A stretch of 64,000 nt of DNA from Guyanagaster necrorhizus (GCF_019112545.1 NW_025064884.1:1100906-1164905), one strand, 5' to 3'; numbered from the stretch's first letter, positions 47,312-59,654 are shown. Translations and numbers: made by a program. Notes: generated by a model from the letters alone, not told the origin.

Positions 47312-47718
47312 GGGAAGATTGGATCGATTCACTATGCAATTGGTCTGCCTTCTATCTTTCTCGAGTAGACACGTGATCTTCTAATGGACCCTAGTTGGCA
47401 CGTCTTCATCATAGAATAGGAAAGTTGCCGTTAGTCCGTCATTGCCGTGGGAATTGACTTCTGTCATGTAGTTCTCATACTTCCTATGTTATTTGCTCGG
47501 CAGTTCTTGACTTTCTCTACTAGTCTTCAGAGACGCAGACCTGAAAATGTTCGTCCACCCCCGGCACCCAGAACTTGTGCAGGCTACACTTCTCTGCAGG
47601 ATTGTATGGCGTTGCGCATGTACCCGCTGACATTGCCGGTGGCACTGCTCTACAGCAGTTCTACAGCACTATACAGTATATAATCATCACTTCACCTGTT
47701 GCTGGATAATCGTCCGAC
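47312..47718. other. Intergenic, no gene recognised
   Basis: Short spacer between the AIF-like gene and the ORF at 47719; nothing supported. Confidence 0.4.
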
Positions 47719-48258
47719 ATGTTTGCCGTTCAGCGGTTGTTAAAAATCCTTCGTGACCTTGCAGGTGGCCGGTCACCGCTGAAGGTTATTCTTGTCTTTG
47801 GGCTTTCATACAACGACAAATCCGACGCTATTTCTGGGCTCGACGTGACCAAACCTCACCAAACTTCCCCAAAGCCTATCGACGACCGAGATTCTGGTAA
47901 ACCTACTGACGAAATGCTTACAAAGTGGAGGATGGCACTCGTGGACAGCGATGCGGAGGAATCGGCATCAGTGGTCGTGTGTAGAAGTGTTTTCCCTTCA
48001 CTTGCATCTCATGGTTCCCGATCTTCATATCGTCACCGCTCCGCCGCTTCATCCCGTTATGACTCTCGATCTTCGTCCATAAGGCAATCACGTAGTGACA
48101 ATGCTTTCCCCCTTCATTCCAGACCCAGGCGCCGAACGTCGAGTCAACCAGACCTTGAGGCATATGTGAACGCATCAGGACACCATTTTACTCATTGTCC
48201 AAGTCATTCACAATCATGGATTTTGGTTGGGATATTGTATCTGAAGATCTTGAAGTGA
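47719..48258 (+). CDS. Hypothetical protein, probably cut by the transposon island
   Basis: The ATG at 47719 opens 179 codons: a short hydrophobic start (MFAVQRLLKILRDLAGGRSP), then a polar, Ser/Arg-rich region (SRSSYRHRSAASSRYDSRSS). The last 15 or so codons lie in sequence that has already lost CG, and the frame ends just after the normal-to-depleted transition near 48.2 kb. The composition of the first 500 bases is that of ordinary genes in this window. Most likely this is the 5' part of a gene truncated by the neighbouring repeat, but a chance ORF is not excluded. The family is not recognised. Confidence 0.35.
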   Translation: MFAVQRLLKILRDLAGGRSPLKVILVFGLSYNDKSDAISGLDVTKPHQTSPKPIDDRDSGKPTDEMLTKWRMALVDSDAEESASVVVCRSVFPSLASHGSRSSYRHRSAASSRYDSRSSSIRQSRSDNAFPLHSRPRRRTSSQPDLEAYVNASGHHFTHCPSHSQSWILVGILYLKILK

Positions 48259-48558
48259 GAGAAGCCCAACATATATGATCATAAAACCCATCTCCCATCC
48301 AAAATATTAAGATATCTCTGAGTTTGTTGATAATATTGAGTGTGATTTTTCTGCATGTAGAAAACAATTGACAGTGATATCTGGCCATTTTCAGTGTAAA
48401 AAGATACTATGAGAGATGCTCATACCAATATTGTGCCTCTATCTCAAGGCTGATATGCACTGGCTTGGTAACACCTTTGACTGCATTTCATGCACTTAGA
48501 AAAGTTCCACTGAATTCATCCAACCAAAAGATTGACTGATTTTCATAGTCTACAAAGT

Positions 48559-49026
48559 TGTTATGATTTTTTCTTATTTTCTCCCTTTTCTCTATGATCA
48601 ACTCCTATTTATGCTTAGTCAGGGTGCCTAGACTAGTGCTTAGGACCATGGGAGAGGCTTAGTCATTACAAACAAGCCAATCTATCATTGTCCTCTGACA
48701 AAGCAACTAGCCCTTGATGACACACAATCAACCTTTTGTGTACAGTAATGATGCCTAAGGACAATGGGCACAAGAACTTAGAGACATACAATAGATAGTC
48801 TTATATTTATCTCCAACATGTATAGTATATAAGGAGGCTCACTCTTGCTGGTAATCTTCAGCTTTGAGCTAAAGTTTATCATCACACTATTCTACTCTTG
48901 AGCTAATCCTAAGGTCTTGTAACACAATGATTAATATTCACATCAGTGGACTCTAATAGAACACTTGAACACAAAGTGATGTCAGTTTATCACATGTTTA
49001 CAATTATATGCAGCTTGGGTCTAACA
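48559..49026 (+). repeat. 5' LTR of the plus-strand Gypsy element
   Basis: Begins TGTTATGATTTTTTC and ends GTCTAACA, the TG...CA ends expected of an LTR. It matches the reverse complement of 53300-53758 along its length (for example CTATTTATGCTTAGTCAG and CTCACTCTTGCT.GTAATCTTCAGCTT in both). It contains a TATATAAGG promoter-like box near 48825. The sequence after it, ATTAGCTCAAAGCTTC, is in the primer-binding-site position. Confidence 0.75.
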
Positions 49027-51189
49027 ATTAGCTCAAAGCTTCTGCTTTCCTTTCCTCATGCACACTAGCATAGAGGAAACCAAATGCCATCTATTGACCC
49101 CAACTCTCTGAACTTTGACTGTGAATTCTTTGATCTCTTAGCTTCCATCATCAGAACACTATTAAGATTATTGGTGATCATCCAACTTTGTTGTGAACAC
49201 CAATTAATCACTGCTTAGGCAGTCAGATACTACTAAGAGTTTCAACAAATCTGATGAATTCTACAAAATATAATCTCTGATTTACCTCTACATGACATCC
49301 TTCATACCCTCCAACCCTCCTTCCAGCCTCCAACAGAAACCATACCTGAAGCCAGGCCTAGCAGCCTACATCTGAAGAATATTCAAGAAGAAGAAGAACA
49401 CAGATACTCTCCTTGATCTTGACAACCTGACAGCAGAAACAGCAACAATCATCTTGCAGGTTTTTGAAACCTATGGATCTCACTCTCTGTCTCTAACCAT
49501 GAAGATAAGGATCTTCCTGAGAACTTCTTTAATGACTCACTATTCTTCAATTCTTCTACTGCTATAAGAGCACCCAGCATTGAAGACCATACTAAGGACT
49601 CTCTTGATGCCTCTCAGATGGCTTTAAGACCCCAAAGTGTTTCATTGCACTCAGGACATGACTCATTCTACATCATTCTGACAGAAACTCCCTCCACTAC
49701 ATTATCTGCCAACTATAGTAGCTCCAGGGTGGAGGATGATCAGTCAGCCCAATCAGAGGTCAGACAATGAGGAGAAGCAGCTTGGAACAGGATCATTCAC
49801 AGGATATTCTCAGACTGGGACCTCTGAATCTCTTTTAATTACAACACAGCTGTTTGACAGCAGCAGCAGTGACAGGAGAAGTGAGCTCAGGCAGACCCTG
49901 AGCAAGCTTGAGTAGAACTTGCTGAGCATGCCAGAGCAGAGGCCCAGTGGCAGTATGAAGAAGAACTAGAAGACTAGAGACAGTGAGAGTGAGAGTGTGA
50001 GTGTGAAGCTGTGTGACTAGGCTCTGTCTCTCTCAGCAGATATGGACTTCAAACTGAGTCCACTAGATCCCCCTTCTGAGAACTAGAATCTTAACTAACC
50101 CATGGGCAGGGTCAGCAAGCTCTGTCACTCTCAGCAAAGCTGCAAGGAGGGGAGATTCTTTCTCTTCTATTCATATTCCCAGCCCTAATATTATCCCCTT
50201 GGATGCTGAGTTCATACTCAATGTCTACAGGCTTTGAGTACCTCTCAATGCCCATATCTCTGACCACAGCCTCCAAAGATTCCTTAACAGCAGAGCCACA
50301 GGATAATTTCTTAACCCAGAGTTTTATAGAAACTTCTGAGTCTATTGCAAAGATCTAGAGACAGTACAAGCATATGGTGGCACTCAGTACAATATTGATA
50401 TTGGAGCTAGACAATCTATTTGGTGATCCACTCCAACCAGTGATAACAAGGCAGGATCCAGCATCTGAAATGATCAGCAGCTCTTTGGCAACTCTTTAAT
50501 CAGCCACAGTGAGCATCTACAACCAGCCTATCAGTTCCCTCCTTAAGGAAGATGAGAAGGAAATGAGTGAGGTCAATGAGATTGAGGATAAAGGTCCTTT
50601 TAAGCTGGAAGAATTTATGATATGTGCTAATAAAGAGATGGATGAAGAAGCTCTGAAAGAAGAGATACAGAGAAACAGAAAAGGAGAGTATCAGGATTTT
50701 TATGAAGAGAAGGTAATATTTTTATGGCATGACACTAAATAGCTTGTGTCAAATATGAGACAATTATATATTAATGCAGAACTATTGGAATAATGGAAAA
50801 TTCTATAGTATTCAGCTATAAAGCATATGATTGACATTTACAACAAGAGGCACTCCAAAGATCACCTTGCTGATCTACCAGTCTACAAATCTAAATTTGA
50901 TGTTCAACCAATGCCATGGATGCTATCTACAGCCCCAAAGTGAGCTACCTACACAGCTCCATCAGTCTGATCAAGCTGAAGTCACTATTTGTACTCTGCA
51001 CTGTCTGTTCAGACTTCAACAACTTGGCTCTCTCATTCCTGACCACAATCACACAGTCAACCTACTAGGCTCCAAAATCTGTAGACTAGCAGGAAAAGCC
51101 AACTACTCAGCAGACAACCACTGTCTGACAAAGCTGAAGAGAATGAGACAGAGAAAGACCCAGTCAAGGACAATCTCAAGGCTATTCAA

Positions 51190-52170
51190 TTAGAGTTTAC
51201 TATCAAGAACAGGGTAATCATATGCAAAGAAGCCACTCCTCAAGGAAGTCCTATCACTGATGATAGTTCCCTTCACTTCTTCTCCAGACTTTTGACCAAA
51301 TAGCATTATCTGTTATTCAATGAATATCTGAACCTAATAGATGCACTATTCCAGAACACCACTATCTTACAGTGCAAATCTGATCTACTCCACACCTCTT
51401 ACCTTTTTAAGAGTGCATCTGATAATATTGATCAATTCTTGATTGACTGTGAACAATACTTTAAGGTATACATTATATACTTCAGAACTAATATGAACAA
51501 AGTAGCGTTTATAGTATCCTACTTCAAGAGCAAGGCCAAAAGATGGTGGATGCTTATATCTCCTTCATTCTACTCTTCCACTTGACAACATCACTGATTT
51601 TCATCCTGGCCTGTCTTTAAGCAGATGGTATATAACAAATTCATTGATCTGGCCATCTAGAAGATACATAAAAATAAGATGAAGGAGTTGTGAATGAGTG
51701 ATGACAAGGTCACAAGTGAATATTTTGACAAACTGGAATGTTTAGGAACCTTGGCCAGCATACAAGATAGCACTGATGATAACAAAAGGATGGTTGAATA
51801 CCTCAAGCTGAGAGTTCCTACATTATACATAAAGATGATCTCTAATATAAGAATCAATATTCTGAAGGGGTATGACATATAGAAGAATAGAATCACTGAA
51901 ATGAACAAGGAATGCCTTCAACAGAAGGCAGTGAGCACTGGCATCCAGCCTGACAAAAAGCCCAGCATGTCTTCCAACAGGAAAACTGGTACTCCTTCCA
52001 AGACCAGCATTACTATGACACCCTTCTATACTGCACAGAAGACCTGAACTGGTATAACCTACACTGGAACTGATAAACCAATAGATATTGACCAGCTCAA
52101 GAAGAAAGGGAAATGCTTCACCTGTGGACAGAAGAGCCACATGATAAAAGATTATTCTAAGAAGAAATAA
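51190..52170 (+). pseudogene. Gypsy gag remnant with zinc knuckle
   Basis: Protein-like in several frames: FNEYLNLIDALFQNTTILQC, KASDNIDQFLIDCEQYFKVY-like and FKSKAKRWWM resemble retrotransposon capsid. At 52111-52158, KCFTCGQKSHMIKDYS is a CCHC knuckle (C-x2-C-x4-H-x4-C) whose last Cys is now Tyr (TAT at 52153-52155). Multiple stops make it inactive. Proline- and glutamate-rich sequence upstream to about 49.3 kb probably belongs to the gag leader. Confidence 0.65.
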
Positions 52171-52739
52171 ACATATGAAGATATCCAGATGCAAATAGCA
52201 GAACTACAAAAGGAGGCCAAAGAACTTGGACTAGAGACAAGAGTGGAAGAGGTAAAGATGGGGTCAACCAGTGAGTGATTCCACTGGATTGGCCAAAGGA
52301 CTTAGCAGGACAACCAGTATAGCCACAGGATAGACTAATAGTTCCTCTGTAGATATAAATATATCTAAATTATGCATGCATTTGAATATACCTGTATTGA
52401 CTATCCCATATCCTGCCAAAGAATCACCTAAATAAACTCAAATGCCCACAGGCTGAATAGAGAGAGAGACTCCCACTAACTGGCTCAAACCATTCAACAC
52501 TGAATGGATCTAGCAAGCCATCAAAGAAGCACTGACAGAAGAAGCAGCAAAGGCCATGCTCAAGATTTGAGTACACAAGACCCAAGCCAAAGAAGTCATA
52601 GATGAGATGATTGAGAGAATAAAAAAGGCAGAGCAATACTGAGTTTTAGAGTGGCTCAATGAACTGTGAGGACCCTGAAGATATGTTCAGCAGACCAAGA
52701 CCCTAGAATGGAACTTAACCACCAAAGCCTAAATTGAAA

Positions 52740-53294
52740 CACTAACTAACTGAGTCAGCCACACTGTCATTGCTCTAATAGATAGCAGATGCACAGGAAG
52801 CTCAATAAATTGAGCTTTTATTAACAAGCATCAACTCTCTACTTGAGCTATAGTGGTCTCCATTCCTATATACAATGCTGATGGAATCAAGAACTAAGCT
52901 AGCTTGATCACTGAATTCATTGAGCTATGGCTAATAATCAGTGACCACTCTGAATGAATTAACTTAGCTGTCACTGACCTGAGAACCAAAGAGATATTCC
53001 TGGGCTATGGCTAGCTAATATGCCACAATCTTCTGATTAATTGGAAAACAGGCCAAATCACATTCACATGCTGCAAGTGCTAAAAAATCCCCTTCAAATT
53101 ACCAGACAAAGATCCAAAGGATTGGTGAGATGAAGAGATAGAAGATGGTGAAACTATTCTCACTGTTGACATTCAGTCAGCATTACATCTTCACACTATG
53201 CACCATGCCAATGACTTAGCAGTGAAAGCAAATGCAAAAAGAGAAGAGATGATACCAGAGTGAGCACAAGATTATCAGAATCTGTTTGAAAAAA
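52740..53294 (+). pseudogene. Gypsy aspartic protease remnant
   Basis: IALIDSRCTGSSIN near 52770 is the retroviral-type protease active site D-S-G with Gly changed to Arg. Sequence up to 53294 (including PE*AQDYQNLFEKK) is the protease-RT linker, which resumes after the LTR insertion. Confidence 0.6.
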
Positions 53295-53299
53295 AAAAG

Positions 53300-53758
53300 T
53301 GTTAGACTCAAGCATCACATGAGCAGCCACATGTGATAAACAGTTGTCCCTTTGCACTTTGAGGGATCAGCTGAGTTCACTGATGTGTAGTCTGATTGAT
53401 GTGTTATAAGGCCAAAGAGGATTGGCTTGAGAGAGGATGGTATAGAATAAACTTTAGCTTGAAGCTGAAGATTACTAGCAAGAGTGAGCAGTCTTAAATA
53501 CTGTACAATGCCAGCTAATAATACTATGACTAATTGTGTGTTTCTGGGTCCATTGTGCCTATTGTCATAAAGTGTTGTTATTGTATATAAAAGGTTGATT
53601 GTGCATTGTCAGGCAATGCTGTTGCATCAAAAGGCAATGACAGACTCAGCTAGTTGTAATGACTAAGCTTTGTCCCACAGTCCTAAGTGCTCATTCTAGT
53701 GCTCTGACTAAGCATAAATAGGGGTTAAGTCAAAAAAAAGAATAGAAAAATTGTAACA
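53300..53758 (-). mobile_element. Solo LTR inserted in the Gypsy element
   Basis: Same LTR family as 48559-49026 but in reverse orientation: on the plus strand it starts TGTTAGACTC and ends ATTGTAACA. It is flanked by a perfect 5-bp duplication AAAAG (53295-53299 and 53759-53763). It splits the protease-RT linker: the frame before it ends NLFEKK and resumes as FDELPE. No internal retrotransposon sequence is present, so it is a solo LTR left by recombination between the two ends of a full element. Confidence 0.85.
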
Positions 53759-53763
53759 AAAAG

Positions 53764-55819
53764 CTTTGATGAACTGCCAGAGCTAAAACTATAGGACCAT
53801 GCAATTGAACTAGTCTTTAACACTAACACTAATCTTGACTGCAAAACTTACTCACTTGATCACCACAAACAATAGGAGCTTGACAAGTTTCTGGAAGAGA
53901 ATCTTTCTAATGGGCAAATCTGACCATCAAAATCACCAATGGCATCTCTCTTTTTTTTCATCAAAAAGAAGGATGGCAAACTCTGACCAGTAGAGGATTA
54001 TTGAAAGCTTAACAAAATGATGATTAAGAACTGATATCTATTATCTCTAATCTTAGAACTGATGGACAGACTCTGAGAAGTGAAATATTACATCAAACTT
54101 GACATTCAATGGGGGTACAACAACATGCACATCAAGGAGAGAGATGAGTGGAAAGCAGCATTTAGAACTAATTGGAGACTCTTTGAACTCACTGTCATAT
54201 TCTTCAAGTTGACAAACTCTCCAGTGATCTTTCAGTGGATGATGAATGACATATTCAAGGATCTTATTGCCACCAGAAAAGTCACCATCTATCTGGATGA
54301 CATCCTCATTATGTCAAAGAATCATGCTAAACACCAATGGCTCATCTGACAAGTCCTCAAACTAATGAAAAAACATAAACTTTTCTTCAAAGCTGAGAAG
54401 TGCAAGTTTGAGATACTGGAAACAGAATACCTCAGAGTGATTATCAGTAAAGAAAGTATTCATATGGACCCAGTAAAGATTGCAGGAGTAGTAGAATGAT
54501 CAGAACTGACAAAGAAGAAGAAACTCCAATCCTTCCTGAGGTTCACAAACTTCTATTGATGATTCATCTGAGACTATAGCAAGATAGTCCAACCAATGAT
54601 GTGATTGACTGGCAATGCACCATAGATCTGAGAACAGCCTTAGCAGGCAGCATTTGACAACCTAAAGCAATGACTCACTGAAGATGTGGTCCTTGCTATT
54701 TCCACTCAGGAAGGAAAGTTCCATGTTAAAGCCAACTCAAGTGAGAGCACTATTGGGGCAGTGCTCTCTCAGAAACAAGAAAGCAGATAGAGACCAGTGG
54801 TGTTCCTCTCAAAAGCCCTCTCAGTAACTGAGCAAAACTATAAGATATATGATAAGGAACTGCTCACCATCATGCTTGCACTAGAGGAGTGGAGACACTA
54901 TCTGATTGGCACAGCCCAAACCTTTGAAATATAGACTGACTATCAGAACCTGCAATATTTCTGACAGCCACAAAAACTAAATCAATGGCAAGCTTGGTGG
55001 GTAACCAAACTGAGCCAGTATGAGTACACCCTCTATCACAAAGCAGACACTGCCAACAAGAAAGCTGACCTCCTTAGTCGATGCACTGATTATGACCAAG
55101 AGGCAGATGACAATAAGAGGATCATATTAGTTAAGCTCAAACACTTCTAGGCTATAATAATGCCAATAGAGAAGAAGATCTATGAACAAATCAAGAGCAC
55201 AATAAGAGATACCAGTAAATGAGACTAGCACATGGTCTCATCACTAAACCATGAATGAGAAATAATGAAGGAGGAAGGACTAATCCACTATGATGGGTGG
55301 ATCTATATTCTACAAGATCACAGACTTCATGGCAAAATCATCACCACCTACTATGATCACACAACTGCAGGATATTCCAGAATCCCCAAGACAAAGAAAC
55401 TTGTACTATAGGAATATTGGTGACTCAAGATAGGCCAAGACATAGAATGATATGTCAAGAGGTGTGAAACCTGCTAATGAGGCAAGCTAACTATACAGCC
55501 ACATATAGCATCCCTCTATCTGAATGAGATTCTCAACTCATCATGGATCCACATCTCTGTGGACATAGTCACAGGACTGCCAGAATATAACAGATATGAT
55601 ACCATCATTATCATAGTTGATCACTTCTCTAAAGCAATCATTCTGATCATCTGCTTGAATAAGCTAATATCTAAAGGATGGGCAAAGATTCTACACAATG
55701 AAGTATATGCTAAATATGAAATACCACAAGTAGTTATCTCTGACTGAGGATCATAATTTGTCTCTAAATTTCTAAATAACTTATACTGCCTACTTAACAT
55801 TCAGCATAATGTCTCTACC
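53764..55819 (+). pseudogene. Gypsy reverse transcriptase, RNase H and integrase remnant
   Basis: In order: FFFIKKKDGKL*PVEDY*KL (RT start; stops replace Arg), YYIKLDIQWGYNNMHIKERD, YLDDILIMSK with the RT active site YLDD at 54290-54301, KCKFEILETEYLRVIIS, then RNase H (TDYQNLQYF), the integrase zinc-binding region (HGKIITTYYDH...CETC), DIVTGLPEYNRYDTIIIIVD and SD*GS*FVSKFLNNLY. It stops at 55819. Long open pieces remain at 54080-54349 and 55559-55747. Confidence 0.85.
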
Positions 55820-56479
55820 TGTTAGGAACATGCCAATTGAGTGGGTTTGGGTGCACACATAGAGATCAGCAGAGTGCATAGACATCAATGAAGCTATTGG
55901 CAATATCACCCTTGAGTTGGAGCCCAAGGATTTGGATGGATGGAACAGAGTTCTGTTGGGGAAGTGAAGAGGAGTATCCTTCAGAGTGGAATCTGATGGA
56001 TGAGAAAGAAGGAGTTGAAGTGAGTATGAAGTGTAGATGGCTATCCAAGTTGATATTCAAACTGAGTAGTTACAATGATTCTACATGGCTTATATACTAA
56101 TGGTAGCTAATTCTGAGTTGAATTCCATTAAGTTCTGATGTCAATATTCACTACTGAGTTTGGGGTCTAGATATTACAATATAAAATATGGATGTGAAAT
56201 GATAATAGTGAAAATAAAATTGATAGGTAATGGGAAGCAGACAGAGTCCAGTGGGTTTTGGCAATTGAATTCATGGTTGGTTGAGGTGATATGGAGGCTG
56301 GCAGCATATGCATAATAGTATCCTCCTATTAGCATTCTTGCCCTCAAGAGCACAGATCTTGATGGCTGGTGAGGTCACATGGAAGATTGTTGGTGGTTAT
56401 AGAAAATTTTGCAACTTGATCAGATACTACTACTATTATCTAGACTTTTTCAACTATATTGTCTCTCACTGCATATCAT
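55820..56479. other. Inserted sequence, possible LTR
   Basis: Begins TGTTAGGAACATGCC immediately after the broken integrase, with CTACC just before it. The TG start and its position suggest the edge of an LTR or other inserted element, but I could not find its other end or a matching CTACC duplication. Confidence 0.35.
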
Positions 56480-57310
56480 CACTCACAAACTCCTGAGCCT
56501 TTGGTGAGGAAACTCACCTCTAATGGCCCTGAAGAGGCTAAGGAATTATTTCATCTGAAATGGCAAACTATAGAGAAAGAGTACACAGAGGCTATGGAAG
56601 TCCACTTGGAGTGAAAAAGAGAGCAGGAGAGAGAGGAGAAGATCCAGATAGACCATGTGGTCTAAGAGGTGCAGAAAAAGAAGCAGCAAGAGGAGTTGGA
56701 GAAGAAAAGAGAGGAGATCCAGTAGAACAGAGCCAAAAACAGAAGTTCAAGTCTCAGAGTGTGGTGGGTGACAGTGAGGTAGAGATAGTGGTCAGTCTCA
56801 AGAAAAGGGCAAAGTTGGAGGTTGCAGGGCCAGCAGAGAATGAGGAGGAATCGAGCAGTGAAAGTAAGTGTTTTATTGTTTCTGATTGGCTTATCTTAGT
56901 TCTGTTTTTAGAGAGTTGCATGTGCTGCCATCAAGATAGTGCACCATGTTATGCATGCTCAGTAACCAAAGACATTAGCCATAGATGGACTTATGCCTAT
57001 TGCAAGGTTAAAAAGACCACCTGTTCATTCAACAAAGGCATTACCACAAGTGAGATGATCAGCAGTGTGTCATGTGAACAAGTTGGCAGATGAGATGGCA
57101 GATGTCTGCAGTACTATAGTAGGTCTCCAGAATGATTATAGGTCAGATGATATGTTATCTCTCTTAGAGTTGTTTTTGGAGTCCAAATTGAAGGTCTAAA
57201 AGAAGACTCATCTGCTTTTCAAAGATAAGAAGGATCAGAAGATGGAAAATCTGTGGAAGATGATGTTGAAGGGACTGGATGAGGATATAGAGGAGTTGAA
57301 GAGGTGAGGG
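56480..57310 (+). pseudogene. Cysteine-motif gene fragment with coiled coil
   Basis: NGPEEAKELFHLKWQTIEKE, then a Lys/Glu-rich coil, an intron-like GTAAGT...TTTTTAG (56862-56928) and a segment with paired cysteines (CMCCHQDSAPCYAC, then YCKVKKTTCSFNKG), followed by a helical stretch (VGLQNDYRSDDMLSLLELFL). Similar Cys-paired proteins are multi-copy in Agaricomycetes near repeats. Frames switch and stops occur, and the sequence is CpG-depleted, so it is a dead copy. Function unknown. Confidence 0.4.
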
Positions 57311-57534
57311 AAGAGTTCAAGTTCCAGTGTGGGCTCATTGGGTTCTGCTTTCTTGTAAAGGTTTTTGTATAAAATGTATATAGAAAGAGGCATCAGATGT
57401 TGGTAGTGGAGAAAAAATGTAGCTACAAGATTTTGACTTGAAAGTGTAAAAAGATGATTGGAATGGTAGTAATTGATGGTTAAAATTAAAATAGTAAGAT
57501 GGGGTGCTGATGGCATTTAGAATTGCTTTGTGTC

Positions 57535-58010
57535 AAGAATGGAATGATTGAGTGACTTTGGATAAGGGTTCTGGTTTGCCAGAGTACCAATGGTGGAATT
57601 TTTTAATAAATTCATCAGCAGAGAACTCAGAGGCCAGTAACCAAGCAAACTCTTCATTGGTATCTTTATAGCCTAGCCACTGGATCTTATACAGCAGTGG
57701 GCAGTGGAACTGGCAGTCTAGTTTAGAGTCAAGGATTTGGGCTATTTCAAAATGTTCTTCTTTATTGACTTTGACTGGAGGTGATGGTAGTTGGGTTCAG
57801 TTAGGAATAGTGTTTTCTTCTATGGGTTCCAATTGTGACATATGAAAGACTGAGTGAATGGACCAGAGATCCAGCAGGAGCCTCAGCATGAAAAAGTGGA
57901 AACCAGATTGAACTATGATTTTAAAAGGACCAAGATATTTCTCTGAGAATTTTTTGATCAGGTGTGTAGGTAAAGGCTTGGCTATTACACTTTAAGATCT
58001 GGATGGAAAC
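57535..58010 (-). pseudogene. Chromovirus integrase tail with chromodomain
   Basis: The minus strand reads KPLPTHLIKKFSEKYLGPFK, SIHSVFHMSQLEPIEEN, then EEHFEIAQILDSKLDCQFHC and IQWLGYKDTNEEFAWLLASE. This is the C-terminus of a Gypsy integrase followed by a chromodomain (the Y-x-I/V-x-W-x-G-Y core), marking a chromovirus. The rest of this element was not found, so it is a fragment distinct from both other Gypsy elements. Confidence 0.7.
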
Positions 58011-58439
58011 CAGAGAAGATGGGGGAAGATATATTCTATTAGTACCAAGTAGCTATATACTTATACTATTTGTAGAGTAGCATATAATAAAACAAAGATA
58101 ACTGGTAAAGACAATGTAAAATATTGAAAGAAAGGGGGAGGCTAACTAATGGTGATAAGTAAACACTGTATAGACAAAGAAAGGTAAAAGCAAGATAAGA
58201 TAACAAAGGAAATGGTCAAAGAAATGGTCTAGAGCAGGTGAATCCTCTATATCCTATACAAACTTCAAATTTTGGCCTCCAGACTGAAACATGCATTATA
58301 TCATGTATTGTTGATGCCATCATCAAAAAGTCCCATGAGGTGTGACATGTCTGTGAATTTGGTGACCTTGAACTCATTCCTTGACCTCATGTAGTAGGAT
58401 ACAAGCTGAAAAGCTGCAAATTTAAGCTGAGATACTGTG

Positions 58440-59600
58440 CCATTCAGCTCTGCAAGATAGTATGCTCCTCCTTAGGTATGCTGGACTACAACTATGGGAC
58501 CAAAGTAGTGAGAACAAAACTTTCTGTTGGTGCTGACTTTGATTTTCTTGTTAAGGACAAGGACTAGGGTGCCAAGCTTGAAGTCATAGTCATGGATAGT
58601 GTTTATAAATTGCTGCTGGAAGTCTTTAATCGATTGGAATCTGGCTCTGATGATGTGGTCCTCAAGGTTAGCCAAGTCTTTGTCCTGTTTCTCAAGTTGA
58701 CATGCACACATATACAACAACTTGGACTTGAATACTTTTCCAGTGATCTCAGAGAGTAAGAACATCACAAGCAGGATGTCAAATGAGAGGAGTGGTTTGA
58801 CACTGGGCTGCAAAGAAGGGGAAAGTGTGTGTGTGGCAAGATGTCATGATTTGGTCAGCCCAAAAGACCAGGTGAGCCTTACTTAGCCAGACTCATTCAT
58901 TCTCTTTACACAGCTTCTTTAGTGCATCATGGATAGGCTGGTGTGCAATCTCGATGAGGCCATTAGCTTAAGAGTTGTAGGCCAAAATATGAATGTGATG
59001 GATGCTGCATATCTTGGCCAGGTATTTTACTGCAGTGACCATTGAAGGTTTATTATCTGTGATAAGGATCTCTGTAATATCACTCCAACAACACAAGATT
59101 TCTTCAAAGATGAATCAGCTGACTGCTTTGCTTGTCTCTGCTCAAAGCATCTAGAACTCAGGCCAGTAAGTGAGGCTACACCTCTCTTGAATAATGTATT
59201 GATATCTAAAAGCCTTTAGTAGGTGCATGGTGTCAATATGGCACTTCTGAAACAGGTCTGCAGGCATAAAGATCTTTGGAGATAAGCATATATATTCTGT
59301 GGACTTTAGTTGACACTCATAGCATGTCTTCGAGTACCATCAGATGTCATCATCCATTTCTGATCACCAAAAATAGTCTTGGAGCTGCTATTGGGTCAGA
59401 TAGAACCTCTTTCAATGACCTAGTTTATTGTGCCCAGCACAAAGGATTGCCAGCCATCCAGAATGCAGAATGATAAGCTGATGTCGACCTCCTGGATTAC
59501 AGCAGAACAGTTTCTCCCCAAGGATGAAGAACTGGTGGGCCTGTTGCTGGAGTGCTGGGAGTCTTGTTTGTGGGACTGATGGTGGGCATTTGAGCTTCAT
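58440..59600 (-). pseudogene. Second Gypsy integrase remnant
   Basis: The zinc-binding part is at 59412-59600 (EKLFCCNPGGRHQLIILHSG...HNKLGH). The C-terminal part is at 58472-58813 (KPLLSFDILLVMFLLSEITG, QLEKQDKDLANLEDHIIRAR, NTIHDYDFKLGTLVLVLN, FGPIVVVQHT). The core between is broken. Confidence 0.75.
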
Positions 59601-59654
59601 AAGATAGTGCTGAATGTAGGCTATAGCAAGTTTCTGTGATGCATGCTTTTCATT

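Larger units (their letters stand above)
48559..55819 (+). mobile_element. Ty3/Gypsy retrotransposon, 5' part, degenerate
   Basis: Starts with an LTR (48559-49026) and is followed in order by a gag-like region with a CCHC knuckle, an aspartic protease, reverse transcriptase, RNase H and integrase on the plus strand. This protease-RT-RH-integrase order is that of Ty3/Gypsy. The reading frames carry dozens of stops, nearly all TGA in place of CGA. The integrase breaks off at 55819, where another sequence beginning TGTTAGGAAC starts; no 3' LTR was found in the window. Confidence 0.85.

Noticed and set aside
56560..57093. 177-codon ORF taken as a live gene
   Set aside because: It crosses an intron-like element, changes frame relative to the conserved parts and sits in hypermutated DNA; kept only as a pseudogene fragment.
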